Assembly: GCF_905397285.1 (NCBI RefSeq)
Contig: NZ_CAJPUX010000001.1
Location: 1,054,001-1,118,000, forward strand
DNA from: Cupriavidus plantarum
GTDB lineage: Bacteria > Pseudomonadota > Gammaproteobacteria > Burkholderiales > Burkholderiaceae
Direction of reading: 5' to 3'
DNA length: 64,000 nt
Under the pieces are notes generated by a model. That model was not told the DNA's origin, did no database searches, and saw only the letters and a list, made by a program, of their open reading frames with translations. The translations under genes and the position numbers were made by a program. Positions 32,727-41,450 of this stretch are shown one piece after another (position 1 is the first letter of the stretch; every line of letters starts with the position of its first letter).

Positions 32727-33209
32727 ATGCCAATCGAATTCGTGGAGTCTGAATCCGACGCGCTGAAGAACATTGCCAGCGCGCTGAAAGACGGCGATTT
32801 CGTCGACCTGTCTTCGCATTTGATCGATGGCGTCCTCGCACGGCTCGATCCGGACGTCGAGTTGTGGATGTATTTATCGGAGGGCGACGCCAGATTGCCG
32901 CTGTCGTCGACGGACCACGTTGCGGACAAGAATTTTTTGGATGAGGAATTGGGAATGGCAATCGGATCGTCTCGTCCGTACTATTCCAGTATTTCCTCCG
33001 CGCAGATCAATAGCCGGACAGCGGACGTTGTCGTGAGAGACGCCGAGGACCGTCATGACGCAGTGAAAGCGGTCGAAGCCGTGCTGAGGACGATCCGTAC
33101 CAGGGTACTGATCGTTATTGTCCGGTCTGGACCCGCGCCGGTATGGCATCGGACCGACGACGACGTCGTGGTCCGATGCATCGCGCTGGAAGGCCCAACA
33201 GCGACTTAA
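32727..33209 (+). CDS. Hypothetical protein, 160 aa
   Basis: I do not recognise this protein. It is acidic, has no signal peptide or clear membrane helix, and looks soluble: SDALKNIASALKDGDFVDLS is probably helical and AVEAVLRTIRTRVLIVIVRS forms a helix followed by a beta strand. It begins with ATG 32727, without a clear ribosome binding site, in a less GC-rich stretch. It is transcribed alone between the FixJ-like regulator (divergent) and the molybdenum hydroxylase gene (convergent). The ending is firm. Coding nature is supported by length and amino-acid composition only. Confidence 0.6.
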   Translation: MPIEFVESESDALKNIASALKDGDFVDLSSHLIDGVLARLDPDVELWMYLSEGDARLPLSSTDHVADKNFLDEELGMAIGSSRPYYSSISSAQINSRTADVVVRDAEDRHDAVKAVEAVLRTIRTRVLIVIVRSGPAPVWHRTDDDVVVRCIALEGPTAT

Positions 33210-33248
33210 TGAGATGTAACCCGCGGGTAGCGGGCGACGCGGGAGGTG

Positions 33249-35495
33249 TCAGGCGAGTACGAACGGGGTTTGTCGCTGCCGTTTGCCGGTGAGACGGAAG
33301 ACCGCGTTGGCTACCGCGGGGGCCAGCGGCGGCACGCCTGGCTCGCCGAGTCCGGCCGGTGCGTCCTCGGAGGGCACGAAGAACACGTCGATCTGCGGAG
33401 CGTCCGGCATGCGAGGCGGCGGGTAGTCCGGGAAATTGCTGTTCCTGACGACACCGTTCTCGATCTCGATGGCGAAGCCCGGCCGGATCATCGACAGTCC
33501 GAAGATGCAGGCCCCCTGGATCTGCGCTTCCGCGCTGAGCGGGTTGACCACGCGATTGCAGTGCACGCCGGCCGTCACGCGATGCACGCGCGCTTCGCCT
33601 TTCGACACGGAGACCTCCACCACATAGGCGACGACCGTGCCGAACGACTCGTGTAGCGCCACGCCCCAGGCGTGTCCCTTCGGCAGCTTGCGCTTGCCAT
33701 AGCCGGAGCGGTCCACGGCGAGGCTCAGCGCGTCGCGATGCCGCGCATGACGCGTGGGATCGAGCCTCGCCATGCGCCATGCCACGGGGTCTTGCCGGGC
33801 GGCGGCGGCGATTTCGTCGATGAGGGTTTCCTTGACGAAAGCCGTATGGGTGTTGCCGACCGAGCGCCACCACAGGACCGCCACATCCGTCTTGGGATGA
33901 TGCGCGCTAACCTGCATCGGAAGCCCGTACTCGTTCTCCACGATACCCTCGGTCATGGTCGAATCCACACCGTTCTTGACGAGGAACGCCTCGAAAGGGG
34001 TGCCCGCGACGATGGACTGTCCCACGACGGTGTGCTGCCAGCCGACCAGTTGTCCCTTGGCATCGAAGCCTACGCGCGCGTGATGCACGTGGAGGGGCCG
34101 GTAGTAGCCGCCCTTGATGTCGTCTTCGCGGCTCCACATTACCTTCAGCGGCTCGGTACGGCCTTTGGCGATCCAGGCGCGCAGCACGCCGGCGGACTCG
34201 ACGAGGTAATCGGACGTGGGAACGGCGCGGCGACCGAAGCCGCCGCCGGCCATCATCGTGTTGAGCGTGACCTTCTCCACCGGCAATTCCAGCGTTCGCG
34301 CGATAGCCGCCTGATCGACGGTCTGGAACTGGGAGCCGACCCAGACCTTTACGCTCGTGGCCTTGCTGCCCGCGATCTCGGCTTGCATGGTGCAGTTGAG
34401 CGGCTCCATCGGAGCATGAGCGAGATAGGGCAGCCGGTATTCGGCATCGATGACCCGGCTTGCGCCCTTGATGGCGGCGCCGATGTCGCCATGCTCCGAC
34501 GCGAGGGCCACGAGCCCGGGCTGTGCGGCGAGCTTGCCGTATTCCTCGTACAACGCCTTCGTGCTCGCTCGGGAGCCCGCGTCTTCCCACTCGATCTGCA
34601 GCGCATCGCGGCCTTGCTTTGCGGGCCAGAAACCATCCGCGACAACGGCGAGGCCAGTACCGCCCCGATCGACCGGGACCAGCATGACGTCGCGCACGCC
34701 CTTGATGGCCAGCGCCTTGTCTGCGTTGAACGTCTTGACCTTGCCGCCGAAGCGCGGGGGATGGGCGACGACGGCGACGACCATCTTGTCGAGGCGGGTG
34801 TCGATGCCGAACACGGGGTCGCCATGCAGCTTCGCTGCCGCATCGAGGCGCGGCGTCGATTTGCCGATGATCCGGAACTGCGACGGATCCTTCAGTGCCA
34901 CCGTAGCGGGGACGGGCAGCGCCATGGCGGCACTGGCAAGCTCGCCATACGTCGCCCGCTTCGCGCCGGCCGTCACGACCCCTTGCTCGGCCGTGCATGC
35001 GGAAGGGTCGACGCCCCATTGCTTTGCCGCGGCAGCCACCAGCATGGCACGGGCGCGTGCGCCGAGCTCGCGGTACTGTCCGAACGAGTTCTTGAGCGCG
35101 GTAGAACCGCCCGTCATCTGGATGCCGAAACCCGGGTCGCGATAGGCGTCGCCGGCCGGTGCGAGCGTGGACCGCACGTTGGCCCACGGAATGTCCAGTT
35201 CTTCGGCCAGCACCATCGGCAGGGCGGTGTGCACGCCCTGGCCGAACTCGAGCCGATTGACCGCAACGGTGACGATATTGTCCGGCGAGATGACGACGAA
35301 TGCCTGAGGCGGGGAGGGCGCTTTGCCCCCCTCGGCCTGCGCCATGTCGGGCAGCGCGCCGATGCCTAGCGCAAAACCGCCGCCGGCGAGGCTCGCCATC
35401 TTGAGGAAGCTACGCCGGGAGAGTGTGGCGTTGCCAGTGTCGATGCGAGCTTGTTGACCACGGCCGGCCATCGCCTCGAGTCCTTGTAGACGCAT
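33249..35495 (-). CDS. Tat-exported molybdenum hydroxylase large subunit (IorB/nicotinate dehydrogenase-like)
   Basis: A 748-aa molybdopterin-binding subunit. A Tat signal is clear: SRRSFLKMASLAGGGFALGI at about 26-45. Later motifs are LEFGQGVHTALPMVLAEEL (about 83-101), GGGFGRRAVPTSDYL and the C-terminal GLGEPGVPPLAPAVANA, with Glu718 as the conserved base. These define the periplasm-facing branch that includes isoquinoline 1-oxidoreductase and nicotinate dehydrogenase, usually coupled to a c-type cytochrome. No cytochrome gene is present here. ATG 35495 has GAGGAG about 9 nt upstream. It follows its 2Fe-2S subunit gene by 12 bp. Substrate: probably an N-heterocycle or aldehyde; not determinable. 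Confidence 0.9.
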   Translation of the reverse strand: MRLQGLEAMAGRGQQARIDTGNATLSRRSFLKMASLAGGGFALGIGALPDMAQAEGGKAPSPPQAFVVISPDNIVTVAVNRLEFGQGVHTALPMVLAEELDIPWANVRSTLAPAGDAYRDPGFGIQMTGGSTALKNSFGQYRELGARARAMLVAAAAKQWGVDPSACTAEQGVVTAGAKRATYGELASAAMALPVPATVALKDPSQFRIIGKSTPRLDAAAKLHGDPVFGIDTRLDKMVVAVVAHPPRFGGKVKTFNADKALAIKGVRDVMLVPVDRGGTGLAVVADGFWPAKQGRDALQIEWEDAGSRASTKALYEEYGKLAAQPGLVALASEHGDIGAAIKGASRVIDAEYRLPYLAHAPMEPLNCTMQAEIAGSKATSVKVWVGSQFQTVDQAAIARTLELPVEKVTLNTMMAGGGFGRRAVPTSDYLVESAGVLRAWIAKGRTEPLKVMWSREDDIKGGYYRPLHVHHARVGFDAKGQLVGWQHTVVGQSIVAGTPFEAFLVKNGVDSTMTEGIVENEYGLPMQVSAHHPKTDVAVLWWRSVGNTHTAFVKETLIDEIAAAARQDPVAWRMARLDPTRHARHRDALSLAVDRSGYGKRKLPKGHAWGVALHESFGTVVAYVVEVSVSKGEARVHRVTAGVHCNRVVNPLSAEAQIQGACIFGLSMIRPGFAIEIENGVVRNSNFPDYPPPRMPDAPQIDVFFVPSEDAPAGLGEPGVPPLAPAVANAVFRLTGKRQRQTPFVLA

Positions 35496-35507
35496 GTTGT
35501 CCGCTCC

Positions 35508-35966
35508 TCAGGCGATGTTGCGCGCGGCATCCTTGATGGCCGCGCGAATACGTTGATAGGTGCCGCATCGGCAGATGTTGCCGGCCATGGCTTGATCGAT
35601 GTCCGCATCCGTCGGACGGGGCTTGGTACGCAGCAGCCCCACCGCGCTCATGACCTGGCCGTTCTGGCAGTAGCCGCACTGCGCCACGTCGTGACGGATC
35701 CATGCATCGAGCACGGCACGGCCGATCTTGTCGTCGCCCATGCTTTCGATGGTGCCGACCTTGACGCCCGCCACGGCGGAGATCGGCATGACGCAACTCC
35801 GCGTGGCCGTACCGTTGATATGCACCGTGCAGGCCCCGCAGGCGGCCATGCCGCAACCGAACTTGGTGCCCGTCATGCCCAGCGAGTCTCGCAGGGCCCA
35901 CAGTAGCGGCGTCGAGGGATCGGCATCGACGTCCACCGTCTTGCCGTTGATGTTCAGTGTTGTCAT
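35508..35966 (-). CDS. 2Fe-2S subunit of the Tat-linked molybdenum hydroxylase
   Basis: A 152-aa subunit with eight cluster cysteines: Cys38, 43, 46 and 58 (FGCGMAACGACTV, RSCVMP), then Cys97, 100, 132 and 134 (AQCGYCQNGQV, ICRCGTYQRI). It has no signal peptide of its own and is expected to be co-exported with the Tat-bearing large subunit. It overlaps the upstream MFS gene by 4 nt (ATGA) and precedes the large-subunit gene by 12 bp. There is no FAD subunit gene, as usual in this IorAB branch. Confidence 0.92.
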   Translation of the reverse strand: MTTLNINGKTVDVDADPSTPLLWALRDSLGMTGTKFGCGMAACGACTVHINGTATRSCVMPISAVAGVKVGTIESMGDDKIGRAVLDAWIRHDVAQCGYCQNGQVMSAVGLLRTKPRPTDADIDQAMAGNICRCGTYQRIRAAIKDAARNIA

Positions 35967-37180
35967 GGGGAGGTCTTTCTGTAGTGATCGATGAACAAGG
36001 CAATGAACTGGCAGGCGCCCGCCAGCAGTCCGATGCCCCAGATGGCGCCGTGACCGAGAATGGCGGCACCGAACGCGCTGCCGATGGAAAAACCGAGATA
36101 CATCGTCGAGGTGTTGAGCGCGAGCGCCAGCGAAGCCTGGCTCGCATTGCCCGCGGCCATCAGCCGGGCCATCTGGGCGGGAAAGAACGACCAGACGGTG
36201 AAGCCCCAGACGGCGATGGCGGCGAGCACGGGCACCAGTGCCGCGCCGGCCGATAGCGATGCGGCCGCGAGCGAGAGTGTCCAGAAGGCCAGACCCAGGA
36301 TGACGAGCGAACGCCTGGCGACCCGCGTCGATCCGTATCTGTCGTTCAGCGTCCCGCCCGCCGTGACGCCCAGCGCCGCGCACAGACCCCACATCGACAC
36401 CGTCGCGTTGATGCCGGCAGCCTGAAAGCCGAGCACCTGCGCCAGATACGAGGCGATGAAGGGATAGGCGGCGTAAGCACCGATCGACCAGAACAGGCTG
36501 ACGGACAGCAAGTGCAGGAGCGCGGGTTGACGCAGCACGGCAAGGCGCTGGGAGAGCGTCGCCACGGGGATGCCGGCGCCGGCATCGCGCGCGACGCCTG
36601 CGGATATCCCGGCGATCGCGACGATGCTCATGGCGCCGACGGCGAGGAATGTCGCGCGCCATCCGAACGCATGCCCAACCACACCGCCCAGCGGTAATCC
36701 CAGGGCGATGGCGAGTGTCATGCCGCCGCTGACCACCGCGAGCGCGCGGCCCCGCTTGTCGGGGCTCACGATTGCGCCGGCTAGCGCGTTGGCATTCGGT
36801 ACATAGAGGCCTGACGCCAGGGCCATGAGGACCCGTGCCGCCATGAGGATCCCGAAGCTCGGCGACCACGCGGCGAGGAGGTTGCCGGCGGTGAAAACCG
36901 CCATGGCGCATAACAGTGTGCCGCGCCGGCTCCACGTGGCGGTGAGGGTCGTGGCAATCGGCGAGCTGACCGCCATCGTCAGTGTGAACACGACGACGAG
37001 CAGTGCGACGTGCGGCACGCTCATGCCAAAGTCCGCCGCCATCGTCGATAGCAACGGTGCGATCATGAAACCTTCCGTGCCAATTGCAAACGTGCCGAGC
37101 GCAAGGAAGGCGGCCGGTGTCAGGGAGCCCGAACGGTCGGTCGCAGCGTTGAAGGCTGGCATGTCGGAACTCGCGGCCAT
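35963..37180 (-). CDS. MFS transporter (AraJ/YdhP-like), first gene of the molybdenum hydroxylase operon
   Basis: A 405-aa carrier with 12 hydrophobic helices. Typical segments are FAIGTEGFMIAPLLSTMAAD in helix 1 and RVLMALASGLYVPNANALAG near helix 4. The start is ATG 37180 (MAASSDMPAF) or ATG 37162; a longer frame to 37543 would overlap the divergent propeller gene and lacks the usual features. Its stop overlaps the 2Fe-2S start, so the three genes form one operon. It likely imports the substrate or exports the product of the hydroxylase. Confidence 0.85.
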   Translation of the reverse strand: MAASSDMPAFNAATDRSGSLTPAAFLALGTFAIGTEGFMIAPLLSTMAADFGMSVPHVALLVVVFTLTMAVSSPIATTLTATWSRRGTLLCAMAVFTAGNLLAAWSPSFGILMAARVLMALASGLYVPNANALAGAIVSPDKRGRALAVVSGGMTLAIALGLPLGGVVGHAFGWRATFLAVGAMSIVAIAGISAGVARDAGAGIPVATLSQRLAVLRQPALLHLLSVSLFWSIGAYAAYPFIASYLAQVLGFQAAGINATVSMWGLCAALGVTAGGTLNDRYGSTRVARRSLVILGLAFWTLSLAAASLSAGAALVPVLAAIAVWGFTVWSFFPAQMARLMAAGNASQASLALALNTSTMYLGFSIGSAFGAAILGHGAIWGIGLLAGACQFIALFIDHYRKTSP

Positions 37181-37373
37181 GCGCCCGCGCGGAGATGAAC
37201 GTGCTGGCAAGGATAAGAAAGTACACGCCTCACGGCATGACGTTTTCGCGATGATTACGGACATCGTGGTCACTTTCCCGGTTTCGAGGAAAGTGTTTGC
37301 CGTCCCGTGTGGTGGTCGTCCGCGTCCATTGGAACGAACATGAGGACCTCGATTCCAGTTGTGGAGGTCCACC

Positions 37374-38603
37374 ATGCAGTCACCATCCCGCCAGACGGTC
37401 CCGCGCCCCGCCATAGCCGCCTCGATGCTCAGGCATATCGGCATTGCCATGGGATTCGTGCTGGCCGCTGTTCTTTCGCAGCCCGAAGCGGCCGCTGCCG
37501 AGCCGGGACTGCCGTCCACGGCGTTGCATGTGGTGGCGTCCACGAACGAAGCGATATGGAATGGCGTCGCCGTCGATGACGCCGGCCGGATCTACGTTTC
37601 CACGCCACGCTGGACCGGCGCGCACGGTCCCTCGGTGGCTCGGCTCGACGCGCGCGGAAAGGCCGAAGCCTTCCCCGATGCGCGCTGGAATGCCGAGGAT
37701 GCGACGGTCCCCCTGGGCGAACGTTTCGTCAACGTCAACGCCATGCATCGCGATGCGAATGGCGGCCTGTGGATCGTCGATACGGGGGTGAGCGGCTTCG
37801 GTGGCACGGTAGTGCCCGGCGCCGCCAAGCTCGTTCGCGTGGACCTCGCAACAGGCCGTGTGACACGCGTGTATGCACTGGGCGCCGATGTTGCGCGCGC
37901 GCATAGCTACGTCGACGACATTCGCGTCAACGGCAGCCACGCCTACCTTACCGATGCCGGCGATCCGGCCGTGATCGTGCTCGACATCGATTCGGGGCGG
38001 GCGGTACGCGTCCTGCAGGATCACCGATCGACCCGCGCCGCCGAAGACCGCGACATCGTTGTGGAGGGGCAAGTGGTACGTGGTCCGGACGGGAAAGCGC
38101 TGCGCGTGCATGCGGACCCGCTCGAGGTCAGTCCGGATGGCAGATGGCTGTACTTCGCGGCATTGTCCGGCCCATGGTGGCGGATCGAGACCCGGTATCT
38201 CGACGCCGCCGTCGACGCGGCTACCGACGGGGAGCGCGCGCAGGCCGTCGCAACCATCGCCGCGGAAACCGCCCCGTGGGCGGACCTGCCCCCCGTGGGC
38301 GGCACGGCCATGGATGCGGCGGGGAATCTCTATTACTCCGATCTGGCGCACAATGCGCTGCGCCGCATCACGCCCGACCTGCGTACGGAAACGATTCTGG
38401 AGGACGCGCGCTTGCATTGGGTCGACGCTCCCGTCTTCGATAGCCAGGGACGCCTTTACCTGCCGGTCCCGCAAATCGATCGGGTCCGCCTGTTCCAGCA
38501 TGGGACGTCGCGCGTCCAGTGGCCGGTTCACGTTTATCGGCTCGACGGCTTGTCCTCCGGGCGCACCATGGCGCAGCACGCCAGCGAGAGGATGGGCCGC
38601 TAG
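37374..38603 (+). CDS. Major royal jelly/Yellow-like propeller protein, secreted
   Basis: A 409-aa beta-propeller. A hydrophobic export segment at about 24-45 (IGIAMGFVLAAVLSQPEAAA) precedes AEPGLPSTALHVVAS. The blades WNGVAVDDAGRIYVSTPRW, HSYVDDIRVNGSHAYLTDAG, HADPLEVSPDGRWLYFAALS and VGGTAMDAAGNLYYSDLAHN match the MRJP/Yellow family, related to SMP-30/gluconolactonases. Bacterial members are poorly studied; a lactonase or binding role is possible. GGAGG lies 7 nt before ATG 37374. It is divergent from the MFS-hydroxylase operon and may serve it from the periplasm. Confidence 0.8.
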   Translation: MQSPSRQTVPRPAIAASMLRHIGIAMGFVLAAVLSQPEAAAAEPGLPSTALHVVASTNEAIWNGVAVDDAGRIYVSTPRWTGAHGPSVARLDARGKAEAFPDARWNAEDATVPLGERFVNVNAMHRDANGGLWIVDTGVSGFGGTVVPGAAKLVRVDLATGRVTRVYALGADVARAHSYVDDIRVNGSHAYLTDAGDPAVIVLDIDSGRAVRVLQDHRSTRAAEDRDIVVEGQVVRGPDGKALRVHADPLEVSPDGRWLYFAALSGPWWRIETRYLDAAVDAATDGERAQAVATIAAETAPWADLPPVGGTAMDAAGNLYYSDLAHNALRRITPDLRTETILEDARLHWVDAPVFDSQGRLYLPVPQIDRVRLFQHGTSRVQWPVHVYRLDGLSSGRTMAQHASERMGR

Positions 38604-38635
38604 GCCGGCGCTTGTCGCCCCGGCGGCTGTGCCGG

Positions 38636-41335
38636 TTACCGGTTCTGGCAGCGCACCTCGACGTGTTGGGGCGCGGAGCGCAGGTCGAAGGTGGGGTCCC
38701 CCGAGATCAGCACCATGTCGTCGGGCGTCGCGCTCCGCTTCTGCGCGACATGGTTCAGCGTGACGGCGCAGCCGCGGGCGCCGCGGAGCTTCACCCACGG
38801 CCGACGGTAGCCCGCGAAATCGAAGCTGACGCCGGTGCCGTCGGTCGTCCAGTTACCCACCACCGCGTTGGCTTCGGCGACATACGGCACGAGGCTTCCG
38901 TCCGGTTGGGATGACGTCGAGAATCCGATGTCCTGCCCATCCGTGAAGACATAGGTGCCGCCTCCCGGCGCCGCGGAGACGCCATAGGCCCCATGCGCGG
39001 CGCCAAGGTTGACGCGTCCGGGTCCGTCCCAGCGGAGGTTCCTGACGGCTCCGCCGCCGCGAACGATCCAATGCCGGGTCCCGTCCGTATCCGCAACGGT
39101 GTGAGCGATGACCAGATCCTGCGCGTCCATCACGCGGGCGATGTAGTCGGTCGAATGCAGGGGAAGCGTTGGCTGGGAAAGCGCGTAATCGAAAACTTCC
39201 TTCAGCGCTTTCAGCGAAGCGACTTTCGTTCCCGAATAGCTATGGAAGTAGATGTTGATGGGCTTGAAGCGTAGCGGATGCTCGGTCAGTTCGAACGTCT
39301 CTTTGACGCGGCGAAAGCCGTAGTACGGACCTTTCCACAGGTTCGTGTAGATATTCTCGTTCTGATTCGGCGCGAACACCTGGAACGTGTCGTCCGTCTT
39401 CCAGACCCCCAGCGGCCCGATCGCCGTCCAGCTGTCATTGCTGCGCGTGATGATCGTGTCGCCGCCATTGAGATTCATCACATTTGCCCGGTTCGTCATC
39501 CGCAGGACCTCGACCGGAATCTGCGTGTCGCCGGGCCATAAGACCAGTCGTACTTTCTTGTTCGGGGGCGCCAGGCGCGTGTTGATGTAATCGATGGTTC
39601 CGTTGATCTCGCGCTCCAGACTGAGGCGGTAGCCGGGAATGGGCAGATGATAGGGCGTCGTGTCCTCCCCGGCCCGGGGCGGGGAGACGGTGCGGCGCCA
39701 GAAGAACGGATGGGAGTACGTGTGCGACGCGATTTCGACGTAGGGTCTGGCAAAGATCTGCCGGGCAATCGGTTCCAGGGCCGGGCTGAGCTGCGGATAC
39801 ATGCCGTCGGCGCTCAGTTCTCCTTCGATGATCGACATCGTGACCGGAAGCCGGTACCGGTCGAAGATCTCGCGTAGCAGGACCTCGCCGGCGAAACCGC
39901 CGCCGGGCATCTCGGCACGCGATGCAAAGCCGTCGCCATCTACGTGGACGGTCAGCAGGCGCCGCCCATTCTCGCTGGTCGTATCCGGGACCGGCATATA
40001 TGGAAGTCTCAGCGCGCGCTGCAGGAAGGCAATGGGCTGGACCACCCAGCGGTCGTTGTCGAGTTCGCGGAAATCATGGAGCACCGCGTAGGGGCGCAAT
40101 ACATATCCGCCCCACGGCGTGATCGCGACGGGATCGTACGTGCCCGCGCTGCCGCGCACGCGAAGCAGCGGTTCGCTGCCCGGTCCTGCCTGGATTGGAT
40201 CGAAGATCCGATTGTCGTGAGTGACCGGGACTTCGAATCCCATCATGGGATCCTGTGAAACAGTCTCGAGCTTGTCATTGGACGTCGTCCGTCCCTTCCG
40301 GAGGCCGAGTATGCGCCCCGGCTGGCCGCGCATATCCACGCCGAAATCGTTGAAGATCGCGATGGGAATGTTTCGGCCGATGTTCTGTTGCACCCAGCGG
40401 TAGAGGTTCGGGGCGTTTGCCTCGAGTGGGCCATCGAACCACAGTACGACCCCTGCGTAGCGGTCGGCACCGATATCGGGAAGCGGACCGCTGGCTTCGG
40501 CGAACTCCACGCGATAGCCTAGATAATTCAGCGGCATGGACAGATATCTCACGCCCTTGGAGCTGTCGATGGATACGTTGGACGCGCGGTTCTGCACGAT
40601 GAGGATGCGCCTGGGCATGACCTCCACGCGGCCGATACCCACGGACAGGAAGTCCGGGTCCGCTACATATGGGACAACGCCGTCTCGCAACATGCGGAGC
40701 GCGCTATCGCGCATGCATCCGCGCGCGGCCGCCGGACACGCATCCGTCATGACAACCATGAGCGACGTATCCCGACGGAGCTCCGCCGCCCGCGCGCGGG
40801 CCTCGGTTCCCTGGGAGCGGGACATCACCACGGCGAACAACTCGCTCCGGGTTTGCTCCACCACCCCTGAATCATCGCGGACAAGGAGTTTCGCTTCGGG
40901 ATAGCGAAGGTGAATGGCGTGAATGAGCGCAACCAGGGGCATTGGCGGCCCCGCTTTCTGCTCCGTCACCGGCTGATCGAGATAGAAGCCACGAAAGCCT
41001 TTCTGCCAGAGCGGCGCGACGATGTCCTCGACGTAGGCGGTGGCCGTCTGGGGATCGTCTGTGGCGGGCACGACGGCGGGGTCGCGAAGCCATGCGGCCC
41101 AGAGCGGTTGCCGCGCGCCAGGGGCGCGTGCGGGAAGCGGCGTGTCCGGAGGCACGACCACCGTGTCGAACGCCTTCAGTTCCGAGGGAGGCGCTGTTCC
41201 CGCATAGAAGGCAACGCTCTGTTCGAGCGGCGCTTCGCTCCCGCGCGCCATCGATGCGGCGAGGAGGAGGAACAACAGGAACAACAGGCTGAAGACGGTG
41301 GGAATATACCGATGGAGGACAGGGCGCGGAAACAT
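38636..41335 (-). CDS. pelA: PelA-like bifunctional glycoside hydrolase (GH114)/polysaccharide deacetylase, orphan
   Basis: An 899-aa exported protein with an N-terminal hydrophobic segment (TVFSLLFLLFLLLAASMARG). Residues about 40-280 form a GH114-type barrel (FRGFYLDQPVTEQK). The deacetylase domain has the metal triad Asp466 (HVDGDGF), His538 and His542 (ASHTYSHPFFW). The 72-residue spacing equals that of Asp528/His600/His604 as I recall for Pseudomonas PelA. PelA deacetylates and trims the cationic exopolysaccharide Pel in the periplasm. No pelB-G genes flank it: a convergent propeller gene lies on one side and an MFS gene on the other. It may modify Pel made elsewhere or another amino-sugar polymer. 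Confidence 0.8.
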   Translation of the reverse strand: MFPRPVLHRYIPTVFSLLFLLFLLLAASMARGSEAPLEQSVAFYAGTAPPSELKAFDTVVVPPDTPLPARAPGARQPLWAAWLRDPAVVPATDDPQTATAYVEDIVAPLWQKGFRGFYLDQPVTEQKAGPPMPLVALIHAIHLRYPEAKLLVRDDSGVVEQTRSELFAVVMSRSQGTEARARAAELRRDTSLMVVMTDACPAAARGCMRDSALRMLRDGVVPYVADPDFLSVGIGRVEVMPRRILIVQNRASNVSIDSSKGVRYLSMPLNYLGYRVEFAEASGPLPDIGADRYAGVVLWFDGPLEANAPNLYRWVQQNIGRNIPIAIFNDFGVDMRGQPGRILGLRKGRTTSNDKLETVSQDPMMGFEVPVTHDNRIFDPIQAGPGSEPLLRVRGSAGTYDPVAITPWGGYVLRPYAVLHDFRELDNDRWVVQPIAFLQRALRLPYMPVPDTTSENGRRLLTVHVDGDGFASRAEMPGGGFAGEVLLREIFDRYRLPVTMSIIEGELSADGMYPQLSPALEPIARQIFARPYVEIASHTYSHPFFWRRTVSPPRAGEDTTPYHLPIPGYRLSLEREINGTIDYINTRLAPPNKKVRLVLWPGDTQIPVEVLRMTNRANVMNLNGGDTIITRSNDSWTAIGPLGVWKTDDTFQVFAPNQNENIYTNLWKGPYYGFRRVKETFELTEHPLRFKPINIYFHSYSGTKVASLKALKEVFDYALSQPTLPLHSTDYIARVMDAQDLVIAHTVADTDGTRHWIVRGGGAVRNLRWDGPGRVNLGAAHGAYGVSAAPGGGTYVFTDGQDIGFSTSSQPDGSLVPYVAEANAVVGNWTTDGTGVSFDFAGYRRPWVKLRGARGCAVTLNHVAQKRSATPDDMVLISGDPTFDLRSAPQHVEVRCQNR

Positions 41336-41450
41336 CGAGGATGAGCGGTTTAGGCGGGACCGACAATGCTGGAAGGCCCCGCCTGACTTCGCCGGTCATT
41401 TATCCGTCGTTTTGAGACGTCCTGATCGGGGAATGCATTGACGGCCAGGT

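Noticed and set aside
33672..35369. 565-codon open frame antisense to the Mo hydroxylase
   Set aside because: Low-complexity Arg/His/Gly composition, no motif, and fully inside a gene with clear Tat and Mo motifs.
35967..37226. Long N-terminal extension of the 2Fe-2S subunit frame
   Set aside because: Covers the MFS gene in another frame; family length is about 150 residues.
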